DNA of 64,000 nt from CAZRHR01 sp964578885 (lineage in GTDB: Bacteria > Bacteroidota > Bacteroidia > CAIKAF01). Below the pieces are notes generated by a model, which saw nothing but the letters and a program-made list of their open reading frames with translations, did no database searches and was not told the DNA's origin. The position numbers and the translations under genes are program-made. Positions 18,225 to 26,942 of the stretch are shown here, one piece after another. Each line of letters starts with the position of its first letter. The first letter of the stretch is position 1. The stretch covers positions 34,745 to 98,744 of the forward strand of contig CAZOEO010000011.1 of NCBI GenBank assembly GCA_964578885.1. Reading direction: 5' to 3'.

Positions 18225-18968
18225 ATGAAAAAAGTATGGAGCGTCATGCTCACCGGCATCTTGTTTTGGACAGGGTGCACAGATGAACCGGAACAAGGAG
18301 CTTCCGGCAGTGTTTTTCTTAAAATGGACCATATTTGGGAAAATGTCAACCAACCCTTTGGCTTACAAAATCCACTTCTTCATTCAATTACGGGAGATAC
18401 TTTGCGATTCAGCAAGTTGGATTATTACATCAGTCAAATAGCTTTGGTTCGGGAAGATGGTGTGCTTTGGCACGAAACTGAAAGCTATCATTTGATTCGT
18501 ACTTCAGAGGGTGTGTTGAATTCGCTGATGTTAGACAGCATTCCGGAAGGCGATTATACGGAAGTTCGGTTTTTGTTTGGTGTAGATTCCGCCAGAAATG
18601 TGTCCGGAGCTCAGGAAGGGGCTTTGGCGGTTTCCAATCAGATGTTCTGGAGTTGGTCTACAGGTTATATTTTCCTGAAAGCAGAGGGAAGTACGCATCG
18701 GCAAACCAATGGATTCGGATACCATGTAGGCGGATTTCAGGGAACTTATTCCGCCATTCGGCCGGTGACACTTTCGTTTGGTCCGAGCCGGCTTCGGGTG
18801 CGTGCTGGTGGTCTTCCCAGCATTCATTGCAAAGTGGATGTAAGTAAAATCTGGAATGCAGCTTTTACCACGGCAGGCAATAGCACTTTTCACATGCCTT
18901 CTGAAACCACCGCGGGTATTGCCACCCGGTTTGCAGAGGCATTTCAGTATGATCATTTGCATAACTGA
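18225..18968 (+). CDS. MbnP-like (copper-binding) lipoprotein
   Basis: The ATG at 18225 (an upstream in-frame start exists at 18180) gives a 247-residue protein with a signal peptide and a lipobox ending at Cys18 (ILFWTGC). The mature domain has the MbnP-family layout (PF20243): an early LDYYISQI strand, the hallmark MFWSWSTGYIFLKAEG at about 140-155, and a late GYHVGG. In methanotrophs MbnP is a periplasmic copper-binding partner of the diheme MbnH, which oxidises a Trp of MbnP to kynurenine; Trp142 and Trp144 are candidates here. There is no methanobactin precursor gene nearby. It is 1 bp upstream of the MbnH-like gene. Confidence 0.75.
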   Translation: MKKVWSVMLTGILFWTGCTDEPEQGASGSVFLKMDHIWENVNQPFGLQNPLLHSITGDTLRFSKLDYYISQIALVREDGVLWHETESYHLIRTSEGVLNSLMLDSIPEGDYTEVRFLFGVDSARNVSGAQEGALAVSNQMFWSWSTGYIFLKAEGSTHRQTNGFGYHVGGFQGTYSAIRPVTLSFGPSRLRVRAGGLPSIHCKVDVSKIWNAAFTTAGNSTFHMPSETTAGIATRFAEAFQYDHLHN

Positions 18969-18969
18969 G

Positions 18970-19953
18970 ATGGTTTTCATGTTTAGGAACAGGAAGCTTC
19001 TTGTCGGGGCTTCCTTCCTTTTCCTTTGTTGGAGTTGCACTTCGTCTGAAAGTGATGGGCCGTCCTATTTTCGTGTGCCTTCCCACTTTCCAGCGCCGCA
19101 TTTTCCGGGCACAGATCGGGCGGAAGTATTTCACCTGGGCCGTTCATTGTTTTATGATCCCATTTTGTCGCGCGATTCCAGTATTTCCTGTGGAAGTTGT
19201 CATGCGCAGGTACATGGATTTGCAGATCATAACATTCGATTTTCTGCGGGCGTTCAGGGTGCCTTGGGAAAGCGAAACGCCCCCGGTCTGGCCAATATGG
19301 CCTGGACGCCTTTTTTCAATTGGGATGGCGGCGTTTTACACCTCGAAATTTTTCCCGTATTGCCCATTACAGAACCTGTGGAAATGGATTTTACTCTTTT
19401 GGGCGTGTTGGAACGATTGCGCAGCCAAGACAAATATAATCAGATGTTTAACAGCGCATTTGGAGAAGGAGGCATTACCGAAACCCGTTTTTTTAAAGCG
19501 TTGGCCGCATTTGTGGCCGGGCTCATTTCTTCCGAAAGCCGTTTTGACCAATATTTATTGACTGGAGAGGGCTTTTCTGCGTCAGAGAAACGGGGATACA
19601 CGTTGTTTTTAACCCATTGCGACCGCTGTCATACAGGCGTATTAACGTCAGGATTTGGATTTGAGCGCAACCATGTGCCATCCCAGGGAGAAGATGGTGG
19701 GCGGATGCGCGTTACGGGAGACCCTCAGGATTCCGGAAAGTTTCGGGTGCCCGCATTACGAAATGTGGCTTTAACCTATCCGTACATGCATCAAGGGCAG
19801 TTTCAGCAACTGTCTCAGGTGTTAGATCATTATGCTTCTCCGGAAGGCATGGGCATCCCCCTTTCGCCCTCCGACAAGATCGATTTGGAAGCTTTTTTAC
19901 ATACACTTACCGATGAATCATTTCTTTCTCAACCTTTATATGCCGCCCCATGA
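18970..19953 (+). CDS. MbnH-like diheme cytochrome c peroxidase-family lipoprotein
   Basis: Starting at 18970 (ATG; 18979 is an alternative) gives 327 residues with a signal peptide and a probable lipobox Cys near 23 (CWSC). Two c-type haem motifs are visible, CGSCH at residues 74-78 and CDRCH at 217-221, in the CCP/MauG layout. The region between them has NAPGLANMAWTPFFNWDG, and a second conserved FRVPALRNVALTYPYMHQG follows, both typical of the family. By position with the MbnP-like gene this is most likely an MbnH-type enzyme that modifies its partner; a general cytochrome c peroxidase is the alternative. Its stop overlaps the next start by 4 bp. Confidence 0.82.
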   Translation: MVFMFRNRKLLVGASFLFLCWSCTSSESDGPSYFRVPSHFPAPHFPGTDRAEVFHLGRSLFYDPILSRDSSISCGSCHAQVHGFADHNIRFSAGVQGALGKRNAPGLANMAWTPFFNWDGGVLHLEIFPVLPITEPVEMDFTLLGVLERLRSQDKYNQMFNSAFGEGGITETRFFKALAAFVAGLISSESRFDQYLLTGEGFSASEKRGYTLFLTHCDRCHTGVLTSGFGFERNHVPSQGEDGGRMRVTGDPQDSGKFRVPALRNVALTYPYMHQGQFQQLSQVLDHYASPEGMGIPLSPSDKIDLEAFLHTLTDESFLSQPLYAAP

Positions 19954-20867
19954 ATAAGTTGTTTAGGATTGTCTGTTTAGGATTGTCTGTTTTTTCCTTT
20001 TTACCCGTGCGAGCCTGCGATGTATGTGGTTGTGTGAGTAATAGTGGTTATACAGGTTTGGTGCAAGGTGTTCAGGGGCATATGGCAGGACTTCGGATGC
20101 GATTTCAACATTTTCGTCATCCTGCCAGTTCGTTTCATGAAACGGGACAAGTTCGTGTGACGGAAGATGTGCAGATGGGTTTTGATGTCTGGGGCCGATG
20201 GCAGCCGCATGTCAGGTGGCAAGTCTGGGCGAATTTGCCGGTGAAACATCATATTCGGCTGGATGAGTCTGGATATTCGGAGGCCACCGGCATTGGCGAT
20301 GGTCAATTGACTTTTTTGTGGGAGGCGGTTTCCCGGAAAGATACCGCCCAAACACCGACTTTCCGATGGTGGTTAGGTGGTGGGGTGCAGCTTCCCACGG
20401 GAAAAACGGGACTACGGGATCGTTTTGGCTTACTGTTTCCCATGTGGTTCCAACCAGGGACGGCTGTTTGGGGAGGATTGTTTCAAACCACGGTGGCTTG
20501 GCAAAAGGGCGTTTGGGGTGTTCAGGGCGATTTTCGTCTGAAACATAGTTTTTCCCATCCGAACGGGGATCGGCCGGGATTTCAGTCGGGTCTTTATGGG
20601 ATGGTTTTTCGTTCGTTTACAAGGCCCAAAGGTCGCTGGCTGCCCCAAGCGGGGCTGGCATTGGATTATTTCGCTCGTGACCATGTGAATGGTGTTCGGG
20701 ACGAAGCCAGTGGGGGATTGTTCGGTTTCGGGCAGCTGGGAATAGAATGGCTCGGTTCCAGGTGGTTTGGTCAAATGCAGGTGCGCATTCCACTGGGTCA
20801 AATAAGGCCCGCTACCCAGCCGGGAAATACCCTTGTTGGTTGGTTAGGTCTTGGGTACCGGTGGTGA
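19950..20867 (+). CDS. CDVCGC outer-membrane beta-barrel candidate
   Basis: A 305-residue protein with a signal peptide (about 1-22) and the N-terminal Cys motif CDVCGC at residues 23-28. A series of amphipathic, Gly- and aromatic-rich strands follows (for example MRFQHFRH, WRWLGGGVQLPTGK-like segments) and it ends GLGYRW, which fits an outer-membrane barrel with a terminal aromatic residue. From memory, similar DVCGC proteins accompany MbnP/MbnH-like genes in Bacteroidota. A metal-related transport role is an inference. It starts inside the stop of the MbnH-like gene and its 3' end overlaps convergent pth by 24 bp. Confidence 0.65.
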   Translation: MNKLFRIVCLGLSVFSFLPVRACDVCGCVSNSGYTGLVQGVQGHMAGLRMRFQHFRHPASSFHETGQVRVTEDVQMGFDVWGRWQPHVRWQVWANLPVKHHIRLDESGYSEATGIGDGQLTFLWEAVSRKDTAQTPTFRWWLGGGVQLPTGKTGLRDRFGLLFPMWFQPGTAVWGGLFQTTVAWQKGVWGVQGDFRLKHSFSHPNGDRPGFQSGLYGMVFRSFTRPKGRWLPQAGLALDYFARDHVNGVRDEASGGLFGFGQLGIEWLGSRWFGQMQVRIPLGQIRPATQPGNTLVGWLGLGYRW

Positions 20868-21431
20868 ATCCGTATTGAGTTGATTCATTGTTTTTTCCGG
20901 TCCTTGAAACATCCATTGCTGCAGGCCGGTGGTAAGTCTTTCAAGGGTTTGGTTCACCAGCGTTTTTTCCTCTTCTGCCCAAATGCCAAGCACAAAATCG
21001 ACCTGTTTTCCTTTTGGGAATTGGTTTCCGATACCGAATCGAACCCGTGGAAACTCGTTGGTTTTCAAGGTAGAAATGATATGAGCAAGGCCATTGTGTC
21101 CTCCGTCTGAGCCTTTCATTTTAAGACGTAATTTACCCAAAGGGAGTGCGAGGTCGTCAGTAATAACGATGGTTCTTTCGAGGGGGATTTTTTCTGCCGT
21201 CATCCAGTATTGCAGTGCTTTACCGGAGAGGTTCATGAACGTATTGGGTTTGAGTAGGATGATGGCTTTTCCTTTTATTTTGGCATGCGCTACGTCTCCG
21301 AGCCTTGCGTTTTGGAAAGAGGTGCCGAGTTGTTTCGCCCAAAGGTCTAGTGCGTCAAATCCGATGTTATGACGTGTATGGGCGTATTCAGTGCCTGGAT
21401 TTCCTAATCCGACGAATAGAAATTTTTCCAT
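20844..21431 (-). CDS. pth: Peptidyl-tRNA hydrolase
   Basis: A 195-residue enzyme that releases peptides from stalled peptidyl-tRNA. The N-terminus FLFVGLGNPGTEYAHTRHNIGF holds the catalytic-His region and the conserved Asn. Later blocks PNTFMNLSGKAL and KGSDGGHNGL match the family. It sits downstream of rplY (78 bp, with a hairpin between), a common Bacteroidota order prs-rplY-pth. Its C-terminus overlaps the convergent barrel gene. Confidence 0.97.
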   Translation of the reverse strand: MEKFLFVGLGNPGTEYAHTRHNIGFDALDLWAKQLGTSFQNARLGDVAHAKIKGKAIILLKPNTFMNLSGKALQYWMTAEKIPLERTIVITDDLALPLGKLRLKMKGSDGGHNGLAHIISTLKTNEFPRVRFGIGNQFPKGKQVDFVLGIWAEEEKTLVNQTLERLTTGLQQWMFQGPEKTMNQLNTDSPPVPKT

Positions 21432-21456
21432 AGTCTAATGAGATAAAACAAGATAA

Positions 21457-21481
21457 GGGGAACGGAAAATCCGGTCCCCTG
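21457..21481 (-). terminator. Intercistronic hairpin between rplY and pth
   Basis: AGGGGA (21457-21462) pairs with TCCCCT (21476-21481), with an inner CGGA/TCCG stem. On the minus strand it is followed by TATCTTGTTTTATC, a weak T-tract. It may be a partial terminator or an mRNA-processing structure. Confidence 0.45.
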
Positions 21482-21509
21482 TATCAAAGGTATTCTCAGG
21501 CGAATTGCC

Positions 21510-22091
21510 TTATTTTTTGCCGTCGGCAGCAGCCTGAGCAGAGCGTGCGTTACGGGTCATCCGTACGGCAGCTACTACGATATTGGAGGCTTCGAGGAAT
21601 TCTACGCCATCCAATTTCAGGTGTCCGATCCGAAGAGAGTCACCGATGTTGAGGTTGGAAATATCCAAATCGATTTCATCGGGCATATCTTTGGCCATGG
21701 CAGAAACTTTGAGTTTACGAACGTTCACGACAAGTTTACCACCATTTCTAACCCCAGGAGAGTTTCCTACTACGCGAACAGGAATATCCATGCGGATAGG
21801 CTTGGAAGCATCTACCAACTGAAAATCCAAGTGCAACAGGGCGTCTGAAACCGGATCGAACTGTGAATCTTTCATAACAGACTGATAGCTTTTGCCATCT
21901 ACCTGTACGTCCACAAAAAACACTTTTGGGGTGTACACCAGATTGCGCAACTCCCTTTCAGGAACCGTAAAATGTACGGGAGCATCTCCACCGTAAAGTA
22001 CGCATGGAATCAGCTCAGCGCGGCGCAGGTCTGCGGCAGCTTTTTTTCCGGTTGCGGTCCGGATTTCACCTTTCAATTCAAGGGTTTTCAT
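21510..22091 (-). CDS. rplY: 50S ribosomal protein L25 (Ctc-type)
   Basis: A 193-residue long form of L25, with the 5S-rRNA-binding domain (about 1-90, containing PCVLYGG and FTVPERELRNLVYTP) and a C-terminal TL5/Ctc beta domain (about 95-180). The tail is short and Ala/Lys-rich. It lies 20 bp after prs, typical of the phylum. Confidence 0.95.
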   Translation of the reverse strand: MKTLELKGEIRTATGKKAAADLRRAELIPCVLYGGDAPVHFTVPERELRNLVYTPKVFFVDVQVDGKSYQSVMKDSQFDPVSDALLHLDFQLVDASKPIRMDIPVRVVGNSPGVRNGGKLVVNVRKLKVSAMAKDMPDEIDLDISNLNIGDSLRIGHLKLDGVEFLEASNIVVAAVRMTRNARSAQAAADGKK

Positions 22092-22111
22092 TGTATTTCA
22101 AATAAACGGAT

Positions 22112-23044
22112 TCAAAATAAAAAAGAAGAACTTATGGAATCATCGTTCAACAAACGATGCATTACTTCAGCAAATAAGGGTGCTACGGAAAGCACTTTAA
22201 TTTTTTCGTGTGTTTGGCGCAGCGGCAAGGTGTCTGTAACCACGAGTTCCGTAAGGTAACTATCTGAGATGCGTTGATACGCAGGCCCAGAGAGTACTGC
22301 GTGGGTGCAAAATGCCCTCACAGATTTCGCGCCATGTTTATGCATAATGTCTGCCGCGCGGGTGAGCGTTCCGGCGGTGTCAATTAAATCGTCGATGAGA
22401 ATGACATGTCGTCCCTCAACATCACCAATCAGCGTCATGGAATCAATCTGATTGGCTTTTGATCTTTGCTTATACAAGATGGCCATTTCGCATCCCAAAA
22501 ACTTAGCGTAGGCATTGGCTCTTTTTGACCCACCGATATCCGGTGAGGCCACGACCACGTCCTTCAGTTTAAGATGTTGAATGTATGGCGCAAAGATGCT
22601 GGAGCTGTATAAATGATCAACCGGCATGTCGAAAAATCCCTGAATCTGGTCTGCATGCAAATCCAAAGTCATAATGCGGGTTGCGCCTGCTGCTGACAAG
22701 AGATTGGCTACGAGTTTGGCAGCAATAGATACCCTGGGTTTGTCTTTACGATCTTGCCGTGCATAACCAAAGTAAGGCATTACAGCAATAATCTGACGTG
22801 CGGAGGCTCTTTTGGCCGCATCTATGGCGAGAAGAAGTTCGAGCAGATTTTCGGCGGGTGGCGGGGTGCTTTGGATAAGAAATACATCGCAGCCTCTCAC
22901 TGTTTCTTCGAAGACGGGTTGCATTTCTCCATCTGAGAATTTTTCCAGGCGGAGGGCGCCTAAACCGGTACCAAAAGACGCAGCGATGCCTTGGGCCAGG
23001 TTTTGGCTTTCTGCACAGCTGAATATTTTGGCTCCTGCACTCAT
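22112..23044 (-). CDS. prs: Ribose-phosphate pyrophosphokinase (PRPP synthetase)
   Basis: A 310-residue enzyme making PRPP from ribose 5-phosphate and ATP. The frame stays open upstream to 23230, across the tRNA gene, but alignment with the family N-terminus (MSAGAKIFSC...) and the promoter at 23070-23077 place the start at 23044 or 23056. Seen are RQDRKDKPRVSI (ATP site), DLHADQIQGFFDMPVDHL, and the PRPP loop VILIDDLIDTAGTL. It is the first gene of prs-rplY-pth. Confidence 0.96.
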   Translation of the reverse strand: MSAGAKIFSCAESQNLAQGIAASFGTGLGALRLEKFSDGEMQPVFEETVRGCDVFLIQSTPPPAENLLELLLAIDAAKRASARQIIAVMPYFGYARQDRKDKPRVSIAAKLVANLLSAAGATRIMTLDLHADQIQGFFDMPVDHLYSSSIFAPYIQHLKLKDVVVASPDIGGSKRANAYAKFLGCEMAILYKQRSKANQIDSMTLIGDVEGRHVILIDDLIDTAGTLTRAADIMHKHGAKSVRAFCTHAVLSGPAYQRISDSYLTELVVTDTLPLRQTHEKIKVLSVAPLFAEVMHRLLNDDSISSSFLF

Positions 23045-23069
23045 GCGGGTACACATCTTAAAAGGTCGG

Positions 23070-23100
23070 CAAAAGTAAAGATTTTCCCCCACCCTCACAA
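23070..23100 (-). promoter_or_regulatory. Promoter of prs (TTG, 20-nt spacer, TACTTTTG)
   Basis: The minus strand carries TTG (complement of 23098-23100), a 20-nt spacer, and TACTTTTG (complement of 23070-23077). This is a full match to the Bacteroidota -33/-7 promoter form, and it predicts a TSS near 23063. Confidence 0.65.
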
Positions 23101-23175
23101 GGTTTTCACATAATAATGTTAAAAAACCACATAGAATATTCACCTCACCTGTAGGAAATGTGGAGAAAATGCTTG

Positions 23176-23183
23176 TATATTTG
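23176..23183 (+). promoter_or_regulatory. -7 box for tRNA-Leu
   Basis: TATATTTG, an exact TAnnTTTG, 10 nt upstream of the mature tRNA 5' end. Confidence 0.6.
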
Positions 23184-23193
23184 TCCCCTGATT

Positions 23194-23277
23194 GCCCGGG
23201 TGGCGGAATTGGTAGACGCGCTGGACTCAAAATCCAGTGACAGCAATGTCGTAAGGGTTCGATTCCCTTCTCGGGTA
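23194..23277 (+). tRNA. tRNA-Leu(CAA)
   Basis: An 84-nt class II tRNA. The acceptor GCCCGGG pairs with CTCGGGT; the D-arm is TGGCGGAATTGGTAGACGC. The anticodon arm is CTGGA, loop CTCAAAA (anticodon CAA), TCCAG. There is a long variable arm, and the T-arm is AGGGTTCGATTCCCT. The 3' CCA is not encoded (CTA follows the discriminator A). Confidence 0.96.
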
Positions 23278-23300
23278 CTAAATTGGTTTGTGTTTTAAAA

Positions 23301-23329
23301 AGCCTCTTTCGAATGAAGAGGCTTTTTTT
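23301..23329 (+). terminator. Terminator of tRNA-Leu
   Basis: AGCCTCTT (23301-23308) and AAGAGGCT (23316-23323) form the stem, followed by a run of seven T. Confidence 0.85.
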
Positions 23330-23520
23330 ATGCCCAGTTTTCCGGCGGTATGTGAAATATTAAAATAATTAATGTCCTTAAGAAGTCGTGATTTACTAAA
23401 GGATTATGATAAATATTGCAAATTCTTACAGGAAATATTGCGGTTGAGACAATAGTAATTCTTACCTTAGATATCACGGAAAAAAATCCGAGAGTACAGG
23501 AACACTTCTACACACTTCAC

Positions 23521-25947
23521 ATGAGAACGCCATTAACAGCACTTTGTCTGTGTGCTTTACCGCTTGTGGTGCAAAGCCAGCTGATTAATATCATCAATAA
23601 CGATACAAACATTTGTGTAGGTCAGCAATTGAGCCTACAGATACAATTAAGCGCCAATAACAACGTGAATCCTGTCACGGTTTTTGGTCCTCCAATGGCG
23701 GATGACCAGATGAGCGCTAATGTCCCTTTGAATTTTAATTTTACCTACTTCGGAAACAATTATACCACCTGTGCAATCAGCACCAATGGATACATTCAGT
23801 TTGGCACTGGTGGCGGTGGATTCTCTCCCTGGTCTGTGAATGCCGCCATTCCTAGCGCAGCTAATCCGACCAACAGCATCATGGCGCCTTGGGGCGACAT
23901 TTATCCTGGATTGAATGGTCAGGGAACAGTTCGTTATAAAACCATTGGGACGGCCCCAAACCGCATTTTCGTGGTGGAATGGTTAGATAATCCGGTGTTT
24001 TCCAGCTCCTGCTCACAATTTTGTTATGGAACACAGATTAAGTTGTATGAGACTAGCAATGTGATTGAAACCCATATTGCGAACTATCAGTTTTGTTCTG
24101 CATGGAATAACGGACGTGCCATTCATGGTATTCAGAATTCCAATGGTTCTATTGCTTTTGCAGTTCCCGGCCGAAACTTTCCCAACCAATGGTCTACCTC
24201 TAACGATGGCCGAAGATGGACGCCCAATGGGCCCAACAGCTATACTTTGAGCCAAATACCATTTAATCCAACCTTTATGCCTGCCAATGTGGCCACCAAT
24301 CAGATTACCTGGACGGCCAATGGACAGAATATTGGTACGGGCCTTACACAAAACGTGAGTCCGCAGGTAAATACCACTTACATTGCACGCTTTAATTATT
24401 CTACAGTTTGTTCTAACTCTTTTGTTTTTGCCGATACAGTAGATGTAACTGTGGGCAATCTTCCTGTACAATCTAGTGGAAACCAGGCTATCTGCATCGG
24501 TGGGTCGGCCCAGATTTTTGTCCAGCCTACTGTTCCAGCTCCAGGCGTTACATACACATGGAATCCACCTACCGGTCTTTCTGCAACCAATATAGGAAAT
24601 CCGACGGCCACTCCTACTCAAACTACGCAGTATTCGGTGCTGGTGGCTTCTCCTGCCTGTTCTACTACTCAAAGCATTACTGTAACAGTAAATCCCTTAC
24701 CCAACGTAAGTATTACGCCTGCCTCCGTTTCGATTTGTCCGGAAAATACAGCGAACCTTACCGCACAGGGTGCCGCTCAATATGTTTGGTCGCCTGCTAC
24801 AGGCCTGAGTAGTTCGTCGATAGCGAACCCTGTCGCAGACCCTGCGGCTACCACGTCTTACATCGTTACAGGAACAGATGCCAATGGTTGTGTTAATTCA
24901 GATACCGTGGTCGTAACAGTATTTGCTTCACCGGTTATTACTATTTCTCCTGCAAGCCATTCTATGTGTTTAAATGATACCGTGCTGCTTACCGCTTCGG
25001 GTGCTGCTCAATACGCCTGGTTACCCGCTGGTATCGGTGGTATTAATCAAGGAAATGCGATTTCCGTTTCGCCGCAGGCCACCCAACAATATATGGTAGT
25101 GGGGCAAGATGCCAATAATTGCGTGGATACCGCAGTGGTAAACGTAACCATTCATCCCTTGCCCGTTGCGTCGTTTGTCCCACCCGGCGGAGGATGTGTG
25201 CCGGCATCGCTCACGTTTCAAGATAATTCTACGGTGGCAAGCGGCGCCATTGTGGGTTGGATATGGAATATCGACGGACATGGAACTTTTGGCACGCAGA
25301 ACGTAACGGTTGGTTATAATCAACCCGGATCGTATGGTGCTTCTCTGATTGCACGAACCAACTTTGGTTGTACGGACACGCTTCGTTCGGATAACGTGGC
25401 TTTTGCTTATCCCAATCCTGTTGCGGACTTTATGTCTAATCCTGACAAAGCCACTATCGCCGATCCTTCCTTTCAGTTCTCCGATCAATCTACCGGTAAT
25501 ATTTCCGGATGGAGTTGGACTTTTGATACTTATGGAACGGCTTCTTCTCCCAATCCCATTTTTGCATTCCCGGGAATTGGTGATTTTTTTGTGACATTGG
25601 AAGTCACCACCGCGGATGGTTGTACTGATCAATCCACCCAAATGGTCTCTGTCGAAGGGATTTCTGAAATCTGGATACCCAATGCCTTTACGCCGAATGG
25701 TGACGGCATCAATGAAACATTTTTTCCCGTGGGAACCAATCTCACCCAAGATGTATTTCTTGAAGTTTTGGTATATAACCGTTGGGGAGACCTGGTTTAC
25801 GAAGGATCCAATCCGAACAAACCATGGGATGGAAGCTGTGGTACTCTGACCTCTTGTCCCGTAGGCGCATATTCTTATAAAGTGACTTTTATTAATGAAA
25901 AAGGTGACTTTAGAGAATTTATGGGCCGTGTGAGCCTCGTTCGTTAA
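23521..25947 (+). CDS. Large PKD-domain surface protein with gliding-type (CHU_C, type B) T9SS sorting domain
   Basis: The frame opens at 23416, but the ATG at 23521 is followed directly by a signal peptide (MRTPLTALCLCALPLVVQSQ) and is the real start (808 residues). An N-terminal region of about 240 residues resembles a nidogen/adhesion-like beta domain (FNFTYFGNNYTTCAISTNGY). Several Ig/PKD-like repeats of about 80 residues follow, each with a WSPATGLS-type or FQDNSTV-type core. The last about 85 residues are the gliding-motility C-terminal domain: WIPNAFTPNGDGINE, VYNRWGDLVYE, PVGAYSYKVTF. It is predicted to cross the outer membrane by T9SS and act at the cell surface. A terminator follows at 25978. 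Confidence 0.88.
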   Translation: MRTPLTALCLCALPLVVQSQLINIINNDTNICVGQQLSLQIQLSANNNVNPVTVFGPPMADDQMSANVPLNFNFTYFGNNYTTCAISTNGYIQFGTGGGGFSPWSVNAAIPSAANPTNSIMAPWGDIYPGLNGQGTVRYKTIGTAPNRIFVVEWLDNPVFSSSCSQFCYGTQIKLYETSNVIETHIANYQFCSAWNNGRAIHGIQNSNGSIAFAVPGRNFPNQWSTSNDGRRWTPNGPNSYTLSQIPFNPTFMPANVATNQITWTANGQNIGTGLTQNVSPQVNTTYIARFNYSTVCSNSFVFADTVDVTVGNLPVQSSGNQAICIGGSAQIFVQPTVPAPGVTYTWNPPTGLSATNIGNPTATPTQTTQYSVLVASPACSTTQSITVTVNPLPNVSITPASVSICPENTANLTAQGAAQYVWSPATGLSSSSIANPVADPAATTSYIVTGTDANGCVNSDTVVVTVFASPVITISPASHSMCLNDTVLLTASGAAQYAWLPAGIGGINQGNAISVSPQATQQYMVVGQDANNCVDTAVVNVTIHPLPVASFVPPGGGCVPASLTFQDNSTVASGAIVGWIWNIDGHGTFGTQNVTVGYNQPGSYGASLIARTNFGCTDTLRSDNVAFAYPNPVADFMSNPDKATIADPSFQFSDQSTGNISGWSWTFDTYGTASSPNPIFAFPGIGDFFVTLEVTTADGCTDQSTQMVSVEGISEIWIPNAFTPNGDGINETFFPVGTNLTQDVFLEVLVYNRWGDLVYEGSNPNKPWDGSCGTLTSCPVGAYSYKVTFINEKGDFREFMGRVSLVR

Positions 25948-25977
25948 GAGCGATATATTGAAGAGATAAATCTTGCG

Positions 25978-26008
25978 TCCCTGAAAACCTCTTTCCAGGG
26001 ATTTTTTT
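25978..26008 (+). terminator. Terminator after the PKD surface protein
   Basis: TCCCTG (25978-25983) and CAGGGA (25996-26001) form a stem followed by seven T. Confidence 0.8.
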
Positions 26009-26282
26009 AATCACTTTTTTTCCCGACTTGAAGCTGTTTCGGAGGTTGCATTTAAGTTGTATAACGAATAAAGCAATGGGGGGCGGTTATGATTTGGGAA
26101 AAAGGGGAGTAAGATTGAAAGAACGATTCTGCTCAGTCAGCGGTCTCTTTGTTGTTGAGATCTTTGGTACGGATTCAGAAGTACCATTTTGAGAAAATGT
26201 TTTTGCTTAAATAGGTTGCAAGCATTCAGAATACGTATGACTTCTTGGGAGAGATGTCTACGGGAAGGAAAATCTTTTCTAT

Positions 26283-26432
26283 AACCGATTATAATCGTTT
26301 ATATCCGTTTAAATGCCGAGTTAGGTCGTGAAAAATGATTAGCTTGTAGCATGGGGCGGAGGAGTGGTGGACCCCGGGAGGTTTTTGGTCAACCCGCTAA
26401 AAATAAGTTACTTATACTATTTGTCTCTTCTT
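26283..26432 (+). repeat. 150-bp repeat, locus B copy 1
   Basis: Starts AACCGATTATAATCG and ends TTGTCTCTTCTT, and is 148/150 identical by eye to 26651-26800 (period 368 bp). It contains the 12-bp palindrome CGATTATAATCG, then CCGAGTTAGGTCG, then GCTTGTAGCATGGGGCGGAG and GTGGTGGACCCCGGGAGG. The same order of boxes occurs at locus A (2404) and, inverted, at locus C (47313). The flanks, 26009-26282 and 26433-26650, show no gene. Confidence 0.9.
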
Positions 26433-26650
26433 TATTTTCCCCTCCTCACCCAAACGCTTCCCTCCTTTCATAATCCCGACAGTTTTGATGCTTCCGGTGA
26501 CTTCCGCCATCCTCCAGTTTGGCGGTGTCGAAAATTTGGCTGAGGAATAAATTCGCTTTCGTGTGATAATATCGTATTGTTACCAGTGCAAAAGTTTGGA
26601 TGTCAGAGTATTATGAGTCAGGTAAATGTGTGCATGTATAATCCGTTTTT

Positions 26651-26800
26651 AACCGATTATAATCGTTTATATCCGTTTAAATGCCGAGTTAGGTCGTGAA
26701 AAATGATTAGCTTGTAGCATGGGGCGGAGGAGTGGTGGACCCCGGGAGGTTTTTGGTCAACCCGCTAAAAATAAGTTACTTACACCATTTGTCTCTTCTT
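26651..26800 (+). repeat. 150-bp repeat, locus B copy 2
   Basis: The second near-identical copy; the two differences seen lie in TTATACTATT versus TTACACCATT. It is preceded by an extra ATCCGTTTTTAACC that looks like a partial duplicate of its own first box. Immediately downstream, 26826-26870 holds a degenerate fragment (GTCGTACCTTGTCCACAGG, then GGGTGCAAACC) that resembles the locus A version instead. Confidence 0.9.
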
Positions 26801-26942
26801 GTTAATCCCAGACTATTTCCCGGCGAGTGTCGTACCTTGTCCACAGGATGGCTGGGTGCAAACCGAATGTTGGACATTATTCGATGGATGGAAACAGAAT
26901 CTTTCACGAAGTGCCGGTTTTTTTGTTGGCAGATCGTTTTCA

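Noticed and set aside
23045..23230. 62-residue N-terminal extension of prs across the tRNA gene
   Set aside because: It would overlap tRNA-Leu and the prs promoter; the family N-terminus begins at 23044 or 23056.
26283..26800. Possible CRISPR array or integron attC cluster
   Set aside because: Repeats are too long (150-223 bp) and too few for CRISPR, with no cas genes. The GTTAGGT at locus B resembles an attC R box but is not kept at loci A and C, and no integrase gene is present.
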